Positions 9,032 to 18,702 are shown, counted from the first letter of the stretch. The stretch is DNA of 55,059 bases from JBCCMB01 sp039026555 (GCA_039026555.1 JBCCMB010000005.1:1-55059), one strand, 5' to 3'. Numbers and translations are program-made. The notes: generated from the sequence alone by a model not told the origin.

Positions 9032-10216
9032 CTATTTCAGATACTGCATGTCGGGATTGCCCCGCCGCCACAAAACATTGTCCATGAAGTAATGGTGGAT
9101 GTTCACAAATGCGCCGAACATCGCCATGGCGGCCGTGGGGCCGAGCACGCCCCAATCATAGCCCGCGCGGCCGTCGAAAAACTCGGGGCCGCTGTGGAAC
9201 AACACCCATCCCAACGCCAACGCCGTTGCAGCGAATAAGACAAGTCGCGCGACAATGCGCGCCGTCATCGCGCTGGATATCCGATAGACGAACCGATCGA
9301 GACGCGCGCCCTCCACCGGCTTCGACGCCGCATCTCGCGCCTGGCCAGACTTGAGCAGCCAGATGAAGAAGAAATATTGGATGGAGTGAAGCGCGGGGAT
9401 CACATAATCAAAGCCTTCATTGATCCCGGTATAGACCACCCACAACCAAATTGAGACGAGAAAGCCCGTCAGCGCTGCGATCGGCGGTAAGCGTCCTTCG
9501 CGTCGCAGTTTCAAGCCCATCACGACTAGAAACGCCGCGCCGCTGGCCCAGAAGCTCCATTTCAGAACATCGATCGGCGTCCAGCCAATCGCTGCGCTCC
9601 AATAGTAAATCCCGTCCATTTCGAACATTGCCGGCTCAGCCATCGCCATAGACCAGCCATAGATCCAGCCGACATAGCAATGGGTCAGCAAAACGCCGCG
9701 TTCTCTGGCGGTGAACCTCACCCCGTCGCGCGAGGATAGGACCGACAACACGCCGAAACCCTGCTTAACATAATGCCAGCCGACGGTGATGAACATAATG
9801 TGGATGAGAAGCGCCGCGAGATACCAAGACTGAAGCGCGAAGATCGCGGCGATCCACACCAGCAGTGCGACAGGCGCAACTATACCCGCCACCCGATACC
9901 GCCAGCGTTCCGCGCTGGGCAGGTAATCCCCAAACGCTTTCTCTTTGAAATTCTTATAAAAAATCAAATAGCTGGAGGCGAAATGCGGATCGTTGATTAC
10001 ATAGGCTGCGTAAAATGCGCCAAAGCTGATCGCATAGGTCGCGTCCGACTCGCCATCACCGCCCGTCAGCCACATCGCCAAAGGAAGCAGGATCAGCGCA
10101 GCACCGCCAACCGCGAGAAACTCAATCGTTTTGCGGGCGGCGACCGCAGTCGTCGGCCACGTCCGTCCGGCGAAGCGTCGCGGCGAAGCGTCCGTCTCAA
10201 AACTGGCTATGCTCAT
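9032..10216 (-). CDS. Uncharacterised multipass membrane protein with conserved-looking histidines
   Basis: A 394-residue protein with roughly eight hydrophobic segments and no family I can name. Histidines sit in or beside membrane segments: His78 in NDPHFASSY, His139 and His148 in HIMFITVGWHYVKQG, His277 in ALHSIQYFFF, and His374-375 in NIHHYFMDNVLWR. This pattern suggests a metal or haem site, as in membrane oxygenases or carotenoid-cleaving enzymes, but that is inference. The ATG at 10216 is preferred because GGAGAG lies 7 bases upstream; a GTG at 10249 has no good site. It is convergent with msrB. Confidence 0.75.
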   Translation of the reverse strand: MSIASFETDASPRRFAGRTWPTTAVAARKTIEFLAVGGAALILLPLAMWLTGGDGESDATYAISFGAFYAAYVINDPHFASSYLIFYKNFKEKAFGDYLPSAERWRYRVAGIVAPVALLVWIAAIFALQSWYLAALLIHIMFITVGWHYVKQGFGVLSVLSSRDGVRFTARERGVLLTHCYVGWIYGWSMAMAEPAMFEMDGIYYWSAAIGWTPIDVLKWSFWASGAAFLVVMGLKLRREGRLPPIAALTGFLVSIWLWVVYTGINEGFDYVIPALHSIQYFFFIWLLKSGQARDAASKPVEGARLDRFVYRISSAMTARIVARLVLFAATALALGWVLFHSGPEFFDGRAGYDWGVLGPTAAMAMFGAFVNIHHYFMDNVLWRRGNPDMQYLK

Positions 10217-10396
10217 TCGCCGCTCTCCAGGGCCGCGCAAACAATTCACGCCGCATGCGGCCGCGAACAGTGACCTTAAATCGTGTTAGGTAAAGAAATC
10301 GCTTGTGGAGGAACGATGCGTCGCCACGATATTTTTTGCGCCCAGCGTCGAGTCGCTTCATTTTTCTCAGGCAGGCTAGTTTTTGGGAGCCCTCCA

Positions 10397-12682
10397 ATGC
10401 CTCGCAGTCTTTTCGCCGCATCCGTAGCCGTTTTGGCCGCGTGCCAACCGACGCAAAGCCTCGGGGGCGACGCAAATCCAGCTCCGACAGAGACCAGTTC
10501 AGCCATGGACACATCGATGCCGACATCCTCTCTCGCCGCGCCCATCGCCAAACGCGTCCCTAAGACGATCGAACAAGTCGGGCGCAGCCGCACGGATCCC
10601 TACGCCTGGCTGAAAGACGAGAATTGGCAAACCGTGATGCAGGATCCGAGCGCCCTGGACGCCGATATTCGCGCCTATCTCGAAGCTGAGAACGCCTATA
10701 CCGAAGCGCGGCTAGAGGCGCCCACCGACAAGCTTCAGGCCGAATTGTTCGAAGACATGAAGGGGCGCATCCAGCAAGATGACAGCTCTGTTCCAACGGT
10801 AGATGGGCCCTACGCCTATTATCGCCGATTCCGCGAAGGCGGCGAATACGCGATCTTTGCGCGCAAAGCCGCCGATGATGCGTTTAACGCCGAGGCCGAG
10901 GAAACCATTTTGCTGGACGGCGACAAGCTGGCGGAAGGCGAGGATTATTTCGCCTTCGGAAATGTGTCGCACAGCCCGGACCACACCAAGATCGCCTATA
11001 CCGTCGATACAAAGGGATCAGAATTCTACGCGCTGAAGATCCGCGATGTCGCAACGGGCGAAGACTTGGATTTCGAAATCCCCAACACTTATGGGAATTT
11101 CGTCTGGAACGCTGATTCCGACGCGATCTACTGGGTTGAGCGAAATGAGAATAACCGGCCTGAAAACCTGTATTTTCGCCGCTTAGACGAGGCCGAAGAC
11201 CAATTGGTCTACCAAGAAAAAGATCCGGGCTTCTTCCTCGCCGTCGGCAAAACGCAAACCGGCGACTTTATCGTCATCGCCACCAATGGGCACACAACGG
11301 CGGAGCGGCATGTCATCCGCACGGATGCGGAAGATCCGATCGCCTACACCACGATTGCGCCGCGCCAGACGGACGTTGAATACGACATCGTCGACCATGA
11401 CGGACGGTTTTACATCCGCACCAACGCCGACGGCGCCGTGGATTTCAAAATCGTCAGCGCGCCGCATGACGCGCCCGGTCCGGAGAATTGGACCGATGTG
11501 ATCCCCCACCGCCCCGGCGTGCTTGTGCTCGATCTGCTCGGCTTTGAAAATCACCTTGTGCGTCTGGAGCGCCAGGATGGTCTACCCAAGCTTGTCGTTC
11601 GTGCGCGGGCGGACAAAAGCGAGCACGCGATCGAGTTTGACGAAGCCGCTTATGACCTCGGCGCTTATTCCGGGTATGAATACGCGACCTCCAATCTGCG
11701 CTTCACCTACGCATCGCCAGCGACGCCGGATCAAACCTTCGATTATGACATGGACGCAAAATCCCGCGTTCTGCGGAAAACGCGGACCGTCCCATCCGGC
11801 CATGACGCGTCCGATTATGTGGTGGAGCGGATCATGGCGCCCGCGGCGGATGGCGAAACTATTCCAGTCACTCTCCTGCGGCGGGCCGCGACGCCCGTCG
11901 ACGGCTCCGCCCCGCTTCTACTTTACGGCTATGGCTCTTACGGCGTCACCATTCCGGCCGATTTCCGCACCAGCCGATTAAGCCTGGTCGATCGCGGCTT
12001 TATCTACGCCATTGCGCATGTGCGCGGGTCTATGGCCAAAGGCTATAATTGGTATTTGGACGGCAAGCTGGACAAGAAGACCAACACCTTTACCGATTAT
12101 ATCGACGCCGGACGCTATCTCACCTCTCAAGGCTATGGCGCGCCTGGCCGCGTGGTGGGCCTTGGCGGATCGGCGGGCGGATTGTTGATCGGCGCGGCGG
12201 CCAATCTCGACCCTGAGCTGTTCGCCGGCTTGATTGCGGCGGTGCCGTTTGTGGATGTGGTGAACACCATGTCGGATACGGAATTGCCGCTCACGCCGCC
12301 GGAATGGCCTGAATGGGGCAACCCATTAGAAAGCGCCGACGCGTATGACGCCATCCTCGCCTATTCGCCTTACGACCAAGTGACGGACAAACCCTATCCG
12401 CCCATGCTGATCACAGGCGGCCTTACCGATCCGCGCGTCACCTATTGGGAGCCCGCGAAATGGGCCGCCAAACTGCGCCACGAGGTGCCGACGGCCGGCC
12501 CGTATTTCCTACGCATCAATATGGGCGCGGGTCATGGCGGCGCGTCAGGCCGGTTTGAGGGGTTAAAAGAGACGGCGGTGGAATACGCCTTCGCCTTGGC
12601 TGCGGTTAGGCTTACGGACGAAGATGCGGAATGGGCGCGCAACCGCCCGTCTAACGCTTCAGAAGCAATAGACGCCAATTAA
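10397..12682 (+). CDS. Prolyl oligopeptidase family serine peptidase (S9A), lipoprotein
   Basis: The mature protein has an N-terminal beta-propeller and a C-terminal alpha/beta hydrolase domain. The nucleophile serine lies in GGSAGG, the acidic residue in TGGLTDPRV and the histidine in GAGHGG. Such enzymes cut short peptides after proline or basic residues. Starting at 10397 gives MPRSLFAASVAVLAAC, a typical lipoprotein signal with lipobox LAAC and a GGGAG site upstream. A competing ATG at 10316 has an even better GGAGG site but would place 27 residues in front of the signal, so the start is not settled. Confidence 0.87.
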   Translation: MPRSLFAASVAVLAACQPTQSLGGDANPAPTETSSAMDTSMPTSSLAAPIAKRVPKTIEQVGRSRTDPYAWLKDENWQTVMQDPSALDADIRAYLEAENAYTEARLEAPTDKLQAELFEDMKGRIQQDDSSVPTVDGPYAYYRRFREGGEYAIFARKAADDAFNAEAEETILLDGDKLAEGEDYFAFGNVSHSPDHTKIAYTVDTKGSEFYALKIRDVATGEDLDFEIPNTYGNFVWNADSDAIYWVERNENNRPENLYFRRLDEAEDQLVYQEKDPGFFLAVGKTQTGDFIVIATNGHTTAERHVIRTDAEDPIAYTTIAPRQTDVEYDIVDHDGRFYIRTNADGAVDFKIVSAPHDAPGPENWTDVIPHRPGVLVLDLLGFENHLVRLERQDGLPKLVVRARADKSEHAIEFDEAAYDLGAYSGYEYATSNLRFTYASPATPDQTFDYDMDAKSRVLRKTRTVPSGHDASDYVVERIMAPAADGETIPVTLLRRAATPVDGSAPLLLYGYGSYGVTIPADFRTSRLSLVDRGFIYAIAHVRGSMAKGYNWYLDGKLDKKTNTFTDYIDAGRYLTSQGYGAPGRVVGLGGSAGGLLIGAAANLDPELFAGLIAAVPFVDVVNTMSDTELPLTPPEWPEWGNPLESADAYDAILAYSPYDQVTDKPYPPMLITGGLTDPRVTYWEPAKWAAKLRHEVPTAGPYFLRINMGAGHGGASGRFEGLKETAVEYAFALAAVRLTDEDAEWARNRPSNASEAIDAN

Positions 12683-12710
12683 ACCGCAAGCACAGCGATA
12701 TACACTCAAA

Positions 12711-12736
12711 AAAGGCCGGACATTTGTCCGGCCTTT
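12711..12736. terminator. Bidirectional hairpin terminator
   Basis: A perfect 11-bp stem (12711-12721 with 12726-12736) with a four-base loop lies between the convergent peptidase and TPR genes. A run of A's on its left gives a run of T's for the minus strand, so it best serves the TonB operon, and can also stop the peptidase transcript. Confidence 0.8.
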
Positions 12737-12769
12737 CCAACTTCCAAAATGCAAGATCAAGATCGCGGA

Positions 12770-14236
12770 CTAAGTTTCGTCGCTCTCCGGCGCGTTAGAC
12801 CCGCCAACGTTAGCAGACGCATCTAGGACGTGCGGCACCGGCTCGCCCTGAATGGTCGCAATCTCGTTTTCAGTCTCCATGATCTTCACTTCAATGCCGT
12901 CGCAGAACGCCGGCGGCTCGCCAGCGGCTTCGCCGAGCACTTTCGTTTGATCACACTGTTTCTTCTGGTTTTTAAACTCGTCCAAAACCACGCGCTTCTC
13001 GAACACGCGAAGTGCGACTTTCGTATCGTCTTCCGACTTCATGAAATTCAACCAACCGGCGCTGGCGCGACGACCATCGCGGAAACTCGCTGCATTGTTG
13101 AACGCTTCACGTGCCGCGGACCTATTTCCGCGTTCATGATACATCTGGCCGATCAGCACCCAAGCGAAACCCGGTTCTTTCAGACCGCCGCGCTCATGCG
13201 CGTCGCGCAGGGCCTGTTCCGCCTCATCATACTCGCCCAGCTCGAAATAGGACCGGCCGAGACGCTCATAGGATTTTCCGGAATTGGTGGAGTTCGCCAA
13301 TTCCTTGATCACCGGGATCGCGCGCTCATACTCACGCGCCACCTGATACAGGTTCGCCAGCGTTTCGAGTTTTTCCGGCGTCTTGTTAACGCGACCCTTA
13401 TTCATTTCTCTTTCAAGAATACGCGCCGCTTCGTAAGGGGCGTTGAAGCGGTTGTAAAAGTTCACAATCCGCATGATCTCATCTTCTTTGGTGAAGAAGC
13501 CGGCCAGATACATCGCTTTGGACGTTTCAAACGCTTTGCGATCATCTTCGGCCTGGAAGTAGAGACCGGCGACAACTTCCCAATAGCGTTTCTCACCCGG
13601 GAAACGCGGGATCACGCTGTCGGATAGGAATTGCGCCAATTTCGCCTTTTGACCGGTCTCATTCAAGATGTAGATGACGAAATCGGTTGTCTGCTTATCG
13701 GGGTTTGGCTCGATTTGCAGTAGCGAATCCAAATAACGGCCGGCGGCGGCGTTATCGCCCATTTTGTTCGAAAGAACGGCCAATTGCATGTACTGGTCTT
13801 TGGTCGGCTGCGCGCCGTCGGCCAACCATTTGTCCAAGAAGGATTTCGCCTTGGGCAGATCGTCGCTCTGAAGATAAATCTGCGCGATCTGATAGTAGGT
13901 TTTTGTCCGGTCGTCTCCGGTTAAGCCACCCGTATTGATGGCCTCCTCTAAATCGCGGGCTGCAGCGAGCAAATTGCCGGCCTTCACATTTGCGGCGGCG
14001 GACAGTCGAATAACGGCGGCGCGCTCATAACAATTGAGCTCCATCGACTTTAATTGCTCGATCTTTTGAAGTGCGCCTGGCGCATCGTCATTCGCGATGA
14101 GCAGCGTTTCCGCATCGAGATAAACTTGTCCGGCTTTGGCGCCGAAAACTTCTTCTGCGCATTGCGCGGACGCCATCGGCGCTACGAATGCTGCGGCCGC
14201 GACAGCCGCGATGGTCGTCAAATACTTTAAACGCAT
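12770..14236 (-). CDS. Exported TPR-repeat protein of the TonB operon
   Basis: The 488-residue product has a Sec signal peptide (MRLKYLTTIAAVAAAAFVAPMASAQ, shown here only to its cleavage region) and a chain of tetratricopeptide-like helical repeats, for example the SYERLGRSYFELGEYDEAE segment. It should be periplasmic and act as a protein-binding scaffold. The ATG at 14236 has GGAGGAG five bases upstream; an in-frame extension further upstream lacks a signal. It is the last gene of the seven-gene TonB energising operon, 260 bases after tonB, and ends at the hairpin at 12711-12736. Its exact role is not established by the sequence. Confidence 0.85.
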   Translation of the reverse strand: MRLKYLTTIAAVAAAAFVAPMASAQCAEEVFGAKAGQVYLDAETLLIANDDAPGALQKIEQLKSMELNCYERAAVIRLSAAANVKAGNLLAAARDLEEAINTGGLTGDDRTKTYYQIAQIYLQSDDLPKAKSFLDKWLADGAQPTKDQYMQLAVLSNKMGDNAAAGRYLDSLLQIEPNPDKQTTDFVIYILNETGQKAKLAQFLSDSVIPRFPGEKRYWEVVAGLYFQAEDDRKAFETSKAMYLAGFFTKEDEIMRIVNFYNRFNAPYEAARILEREMNKGRVNKTPEKLETLANLYQVAREYERAIPVIKELANSTNSGKSYERLGRSYFELGEYDEAEQALRDAHERGGLKEPGFAWVLIGQMYHERGNRSAAREAFNNAASFRDGRRASAGWLNFMKSEDDTKVALRVFEKRVVLDEFKNQKKQCDQTKVLGEAAGEPPAFCDGIEVKIMETENEIATIQGEPVPHVLDASANVGGSNAPESDET

Positions 14237-14497
14237 CGGGTCTCCTCCAACCTGCTCCCTCGACCGACGCCCTTCGTCTCTCATGAGCTTCGGACCGTTC
14301 GCGCGGCGTCTTTCGCGAACAATACTCTAAGCGCGAAGCGCCTCGAAACTCAGTGTGCCGCCATCGCCTCGCATTCACAAGGTCCTAGCGTTCGCTCAAT
14401 TCCGGCATCGCTATTCCAATAGCGACGCCGGAGTGAGTCGTTGTTTTCACCGCCCCGTTGCAAAAGACGAGACGACAAGCCGCCTGGTCCTACCCGC

Positions 14498-15124
14498 CTA
14501 GTCCTGCAATTGGAAGTTCAACGGGTAAACAACGTTTCGACGTTCGGCCGGCTGACCGCGAACAATCTTGGGTGCGAATTCCGCATTGCCCACGCAACGC
14601 TGTGCTTCGCGGACAAAGATGCCGTCCGAACACGTCGCGTCCATCCCATAAGGGCGCCCGCGAACATCCACATTAAAGCGGACTTCGCAGTCTCCCGAAA
14701 TACCCCGAGACGCGGCCCGAGATGGGAAGGAACATTGCGGCGGACGTATTGGCTGCGCATCGCGATCATCAACCGCAACCGCCCCGATATCGATACCCGT
14801 CACCCGCTCGAAATTAATCTCCGTAGGCGCAGCGCCCTGAATGCTCGGCGTCGGCAGATCAATATTTTGTTTCGTCGCAGTCAGTTTCGGCGGCGGCGGC
14901 GGCTTGTCCGCATTGTCCAGTCTTTGAGCTTTACGGCGCGTTGTTCGAACTTGCTCCGCCGCATTGTTCTCAGCGAAAATATTCCGCAATGAACGGCTAT
15001 TGTCTTCGCCAAGCTTAATCTCATCAACGCGGATCAAACGCTCCATAAGTAAGAAGAGCGACAACGCCACAATGGCTGCGACGGGGACCCCTATCGCTAA
15101 ACGAATGATCGGACTTGCGAACAT
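14498..15124 (-). CDS. tonB: TonB-family energy transducer
   Basis: TonB spans the periplasm and passes proton-motive energy from ExbB/ExbD to outer-membrane receptors. The 208-residue protein has one N-terminal membrane anchor (residues ~8-27), a proline-rich linker with a PPPPP stretch, and a C-terminal domain in which two cysteines are spaced C-X18-C. The same cysteine spacing is seen in two TonB-like proteins near 52-53 kb. It lies 10 bases downstream of exbD in the same operon. Confidence 0.87.
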   Translation of the reverse strand: MFASPIIRLAIGVPVAAIVALSLFLLMERLIRVDEIKLGEDNSRSLRNIFAENNAAEQVRTTRRKAQRLDNADKPPPPPKLTATKQNIDLPTPSIQGAAPTEINFERVTGIDIGAVAVDDRDAQPIRPPQCSFPSRAASRGISGDCEVRFNVDVRGRPYGMDATCSDGIFVREAQRCVGNAEFAPKIVRGQPAERRNVVYPLNFQLQD

Positions 15125-15134
15125 CTCGTCTCTC

Positions 15135-15539
15135 CTAGCTTGTCGGCGCCGTAACGACGTCGATTTTTTGAATGCCCGCCGCCTGCATCGACTCCATTAG
15201 CTCTAAAAGTGGGCCATTTTCTGACGCGGCATCAACTTGGATCATGGCTTTGGCGCCGGGATTATCTTCGATCATTTCCTGCATGATCGCATAAACTTCC
15301 CGCGGTTTCACCTCATTCCTGTCAATCCAGATATTGCTGGCCGAGTCGATCGCCACGATGATGGGCGATCTCAACGCGCCGACATTATCCGCGTCGACTT
15401 TTTCAACTTCTGCGCCCGGGATCTTCACGAAGGTCGCTGTCACGATGAAAAAGATGAGCATAATGAACACCACGTCTAACATCGGCGTGAGGTTCACATC
15501 AGTATCTTCGTCTTCGTATTCTTGTCGTCTTAGCGCCAT
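15135..15539 (-). CDS. exbD: ExbD/TolR-family biopolymer transport protein (second copy)
   Basis: A 134-residue protein with a single N-terminal membrane helix preceded by the signature DVNLTPMLDVVFIMLIFF; the aspartate in LDVVF is the family's proton-conducting residue. A periplasmic TolR-like domain follows. It is the second of two ExbD genes in the operon, 31 bases after the first, and differs clearly from it in the periplasmic domain, so the two could form a hetero-oligomer. Confidence 0.93.
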   Translation of the reverse strand: MALRRQEYEDEDTDVNLTPMLDVVFIMLIFFIVTATFVKIPGAEVEKVDADNVGALRSPIIVAIDSASNIWIDRNEVKPREVYAIMQEMIEDNPGAKAMIQVDAASENGPLLELMESMQAAGIQKIDVVTAPTS

Positions 15540-15570
15540 GTTCCGGCTCCTTGACCTGACCCGTCCGGGT

Positions 15571-15981
15571 CTATTCCTGACTGCCCACTAGGGCGACATT
15601 GTCGATATTCGCAGACTTCGCCTGATCAATGATCTGGAGCACGAAGCGGTTTTTCGCACTCGGATGCGCTTGAACCACCACCGAAATCTCCGGCACTTCC
15701 GCTTTTCGACGTTCGATATTCGCGCGCACCGAACCGATATCGGTCGGCCGTCCATCAACGCGGATAAGACTGGCTTCATCCACATAGATTTGGACTGCGG
15801 GAACCGTTTGCTGGTTCGGATTATCCGGCGCGGGAGGCGGCGGCGTCAAATCGAAACCGACCTCATTCAAGAACGTCGAGGTGACGATGAAAAAGATGAG
15901 GAGAATAAAGATGACGTCCAACATGGGCGTCATATCGACTTTCGCCTCGTCCGAACCCCCGCCGCGTCTGCGTCTACGCAT
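15571..15981 (-). CDS. exbD: ExbD/TolR-family biopolymer transport protein (first copy)
   Basis: A 136-residue ExbD. The N-terminus is very arginine-rich (MRRRRRGGG), followed by VDMTPMLDVIFILLIFF with the conserved membrane aspartate and a periplasmic domain. I place the start at 15981 because GGAG sits 7 bases upstream; this gives an 8-base overlap with the end of exbB (15974), typical of coupled translation. A longer frame reaching upstream would overlap exbB by 41 bases and lacks a site. Confidence 0.92.
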   Translation of the reverse strand: MRRRRRGGGSDEAKVDMTPMLDVIFILLIFFIVTSTFLNEVGFDLTPPPPAPDNPNQQTVPAVQIYVDEASLIRVDGRPTDIGSVRANIERRKAEVPEISVVVQAHPSAKNRFVLQIIDQAKSANIDNVALVGSQE

Positions 15982-16486
15982 GATGGATCTCCATTTGATC
16001 TTCCACCTGCGCAACCGATCGGCGCACTTTGCGGTCCAAATCCATCGTCGCTAACAAGCCTGACAAAGAGACGACCATTCCCGCCATTGTCGGGATGGTC
16101 GCCCGCGACACGCCGGCCGACATCGCCCGCGCGTCGGACGAGCCGGTAAGCGCCATAAGGTCAAACACGCTGACCATGCCCGTCACTGTGCCGAGCAGAC
16201 CCAGAAGCGGCGCCAAGGCGACAACGGCTTTCAGCAAGGTGACATTCTGCTGCGCCTTTTGTCGAACTTCCGACACCAGCTTATTTTTAACCCAATGGGC
16301 GTAGGTTGAAGAATGGTCCGCGCGTTGGTTCCAAAGCTGCACCGCCCTCTCCGAAGCACCCTGATGGGCGAACCGAAAATAGAAGAAGCGCTCTAAAATT
16401 AGGGCCCACATCACAAAAGCTGCGGCCATAATCACCAACAAGACCGGACCGCCTCGATCGAGGAACCCATTTAGGGCGTCAATCAT
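15974..16486 (-). CDS. exbB: MotA/TolQ/ExbB proton channel family protein (short ExbB2)
   Basis: A 170-residue ExbB-type protein with an N-terminal membrane helix, a cytoplasmic loop, and two membrane helices containing LAPLLGLLGTVTGM and the TIPTMAGMVVSL segment. It assembles with ExbD into the proton channel that drives TonB. It sits between the long TtpC-like subunit and the first exbD. This arrangement matches the TonB2-type systems of Vibrio and relatives. Confidence 0.93.
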   Translation of the reverse strand: MIDALNGFLDRGGPVLLVIMAAAFVMWALILERFFYFRFAHQGASERAVQLWNQRADHSSTYAHWVKNKLVSEVRQKAQQNVTLLKAVVALAPLLGLLGTVTGMVSVFDLMALTGSSDARAMSAGVSRATIPTMAGMVVSLSGLLATMDLDRKVRRSVAQVEDQMEIHHA

Positions 16487-16516
16487 GACCAGACCTCCTT
16501 TGGGACGCGCCCGAGC

Positions 16517-17887
16517 TTACGCCCGAGCGCCATCCTCTTCCGCGCGTTCCGCGACCATGCCGGCGGCTTGCTCTTCCAAGACTTGTTGGACGCTTTTCGC
16601 TTGAGCCGACACAAAGGCGTGCAGCAGCAGAAGCGGAACAGCCGCGACAAGACCTTCCACCGTGGTAACGAGCGCTTGAGAAATGCCGTCCGCCATTGTT
16701 TTCGGATCGCCTGTGCCGACGAGCGTGATCTGCGTAAAGGTGCGGATCATGCCGACAACCGTACCCAAAAGACCCAGCAGAGGCGCAATCGCCGCAAGAA
16801 CGCGAACAATGTTTACGCCACGCTCCAGCTTCGGCGTCTCCTTGAGAATGGCTTCGTCAAGGCGCAATTCGAGCGCTTCAACATCATCCTTCTTGCTGTC
16901 TTCGTAAGCTTGGAAGATGCGTGCGAGCGGGTTGCTGTTGCCGGCTTGGCGGGTCGCCGCTGTCCGGCGGACAGCGTTTCCGGTCAAGAAGAGCGCGATG
17001 AGTTTGGCGATGCCGATAATCAACCCAACCAAGAGCAGGAAGAGAACGACGTAACCAGGAAGGCCGCCTTGCTGGACGCGATCCAGTAGGTTTGGCATGT
17101 CGGCGAGCAAGCCCAGCAGATCGCCCTGACTTGGGTCAATAGGGGCCGACACCAAACGGCCCGGCTCGGCCTTCACCAAAGACGAAGCGCCAGACATAAT
17201 TGGACCCGCTGGCTGCGCCGCGAACGGCACCAATTGGCCTTGATTGATTTCCACAAAGCTCGGGCTGTTCTCGGCGGTGAAAACCGTAAACGGCCCAATT
17301 CGAAGAAGATCGACCGGCTCATTGTTGTTTTCGTTGGCGACGACCGCGGAGAAATTCGTGACTTCCGCCTGACCGACGGCCTCTTGAAGCATCGCCTTCC
17401 AAAGAATGTCCAATTGCGCGCGCGTGGGTAGCGTGCGGGCCTGGGACACTTCCGCCAAAGCTTCAGCGCGGCCGGGATATTGGAAGGAAATCACCGAGCG
17501 GCGCAGAAGCGGGTCGATTTCACCCGCCGCCGTGCGGAACTGGCCAAGAAGTTCTGCGAAATCGCCAGCTTCTTCTTGGAGCTGCGCCTGCAAATCGCCG
17601 AGGATAGCTTCGTTCTCGTCGAACTGCGCCGCTAGAGCGCGGCCGCGGCCTTCTGCGGCGTTCACCTCCGCGCGCAAGGAGCCGAGCGTTTCTGCTTGTT
17701 CGGCGCGCGCATTGGTGAACTCCGCAACGCGGCGTTCGTTTTCCTGATTAATGTCTCTCGCATCTTCCTGAATCAAACGAAGCACGTCTGACAAAGAATT
17801 GGTTTGCGCGGTGGCTGCGGGTGCGCCGACAGCGAAAACACTGGCGGCGGCGACAATCGCTTTGAGCGAAAATTTGATCTGTTTCAT
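16517..17887 (-). CDS. Long MotA/TolQ/ExbB-family protein (TtpC-like)
   Basis: A 456-residue protein: a signal peptide, a ~240-residue periplasmic part beginning with a coiled-coil-like Glu/Arg-rich stretch, then three membrane helices with the TolQ/ExbB signature IAPLLGLLGTVVGMI. This is the layout of TtpC, which works beside the short ExbB in TonB2 systems. The C-terminus is acidic. It lies 26 bases downstream of the DUF3450 gene and 30 bases upstream of exbB. Confidence 0.9.
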   Translation of the reverse strand: MKQIKFSLKAIVAAASVFAVGAPAATAQTNSLSDVLRLIQEDARDINQENERRVAEFTNARAEQAETLGSLRAEVNAAEGRGRALAAQFDENEAILGDLQAQLQEEAGDFAELLGQFRTAAGEIDPLLRRSVISFQYPGRAEALAEVSQARTLPTRAQLDILWKAMLQEAVGQAEVTNFSAVVANENNNEPVDLLRIGPFTVFTAENSPSFVEINQGQLVPFAAQPAGPIMSGASSLVKAEPGRLVSAPIDPSQGDLLGLLADMPNLLDRVQQGGLPGYVVLFLLLVGLIIGIAKLIALFLTGNAVRRTAATRQAGNSNPLARIFQAYEDSKKDDVEALELRLDEAILKETPKLERGVNIVRVLAAIAPLLGLLGTVVGMIRTFTQITLVGTGDPKTMADGISQALVTTVEGLVAAVPLLLLHAFVSAQAKSVQQVLEEQAAGMVAERAEEDGARA

Positions 17888-17913
17888 CGGATTAATCTCA
17901 CTTTCGCTAGCGA

Positions 17914-18702
17914 CTACTGAGCCGAGAATTTTTCGATGGGCGCCATCATCACCACCGGCGTCGCCACTTTATCAGCGACCCGTTTGGCGCGGAGGATGCC
18001 GTTTTTGTAGCTGCCGGGCAGTTGTTCCCAGTCATTTATTTCACGGCTCCAACGACCGACATTGGACTGATCTTTTTCGACATAGGTCAACGCTACTCGG
18101 CCGAACCGCACCACGTCCACGGTCTTCGGCTCGCCGCCAACGACAATGTCGTCCTGATAGAGGTCGATCGTCCGACCGTATTCCATCTCAGCCTGGAAGG
18201 CGTCGATAATCAGACGGTACTGCTCCGCCGGCGAGACGTCTGCGCGATCCAGAATGCCGTCAAGCGTTTCATAGCGCGCCGCGCGAATGTCGGTGCCGTC
18301 ATTTGTTTTTTGTTTGAAGGGAAGATCGGCGGCTCGGAACGCGACCAGCGCCGCCAGCATGTCTTCCATCATCGGATACATTTGCGCTTTGATCTCATCG
18401 ATCCGGCTCAATTGCTCTTCGAGGCTTTCCAATTCGCGCGATTGGCTCTCCACAACGCGCGCTTGCTGGAGCGCGTAAAGCTCGGCTGCGTCTTTCCGCT
18501 GCAGGAGCACGCGGAATTCGCTGACCATCTCGCCGCGCTCATCATCAAGCTGATTAATTCTCACTTGCGTGCGTTCGGCTTGGCGCGTCGCTTCTTCGCC
18601 TGTGCTAATGGCGTTCGCCAATTGCGCAAAAGCCGGCGCGGCGGCGCCGGTCAGCAAAGCCGCAATAAAAGCCGCGCGAGCCGGCTTCAAAAACCGTTTC
18701 AT
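17914..18702 (-). CDS. DUF3450 periplasmic protein, first gene of the TonB operon
   Basis: A 262-residue exported protein with a signal peptide ending at AAPAFA, then a long coiled-coil region (residues ~30-125, heptad-rich in Glu, Arg and Leu) and a compact C-terminal domain with the segment VVRFGRVALTYV. This matches DUF3450, regularly found at the head of TtpC-ExbB-ExbD-TonB operons. Its function is not known in detail; a role in coupling the inner-membrane complex to TonB is inferred from context. It is the promoter-proximal gene, and a palindromic site lies about 70 bases upstream. Confidence 0.88.
   Translation of the reverse strand: MKRFLKPARAAFIAALLTGAAAPAFAQLANAISTGEEATRQAERTQVRINQLDDERGEMVSEFRVLLQRKDAAELYALQQARVVESQSRELESLEEQLSRIDEIKAQMYPMMEDMLAALVAFRAADLPFKQKTNDGTDIRAARYETLDGILDRADVSPAEQYRLIIDAFQAEMEYGRTIDLYQDDIVVGGEPKTVDVVRFGRVALTYVEKDQSNVGRWSREINDWEQLPGSYKNGILRAKRVADKVATPVVMMAPIEKFSAQ

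Noticed and set aside
12830..13627. 265-codon open frame on the plus strand inside the TPR gene
   Set aside because: It is antisense to a clear signal-peptide protein with tetratricopeptide pattern and has no family features.
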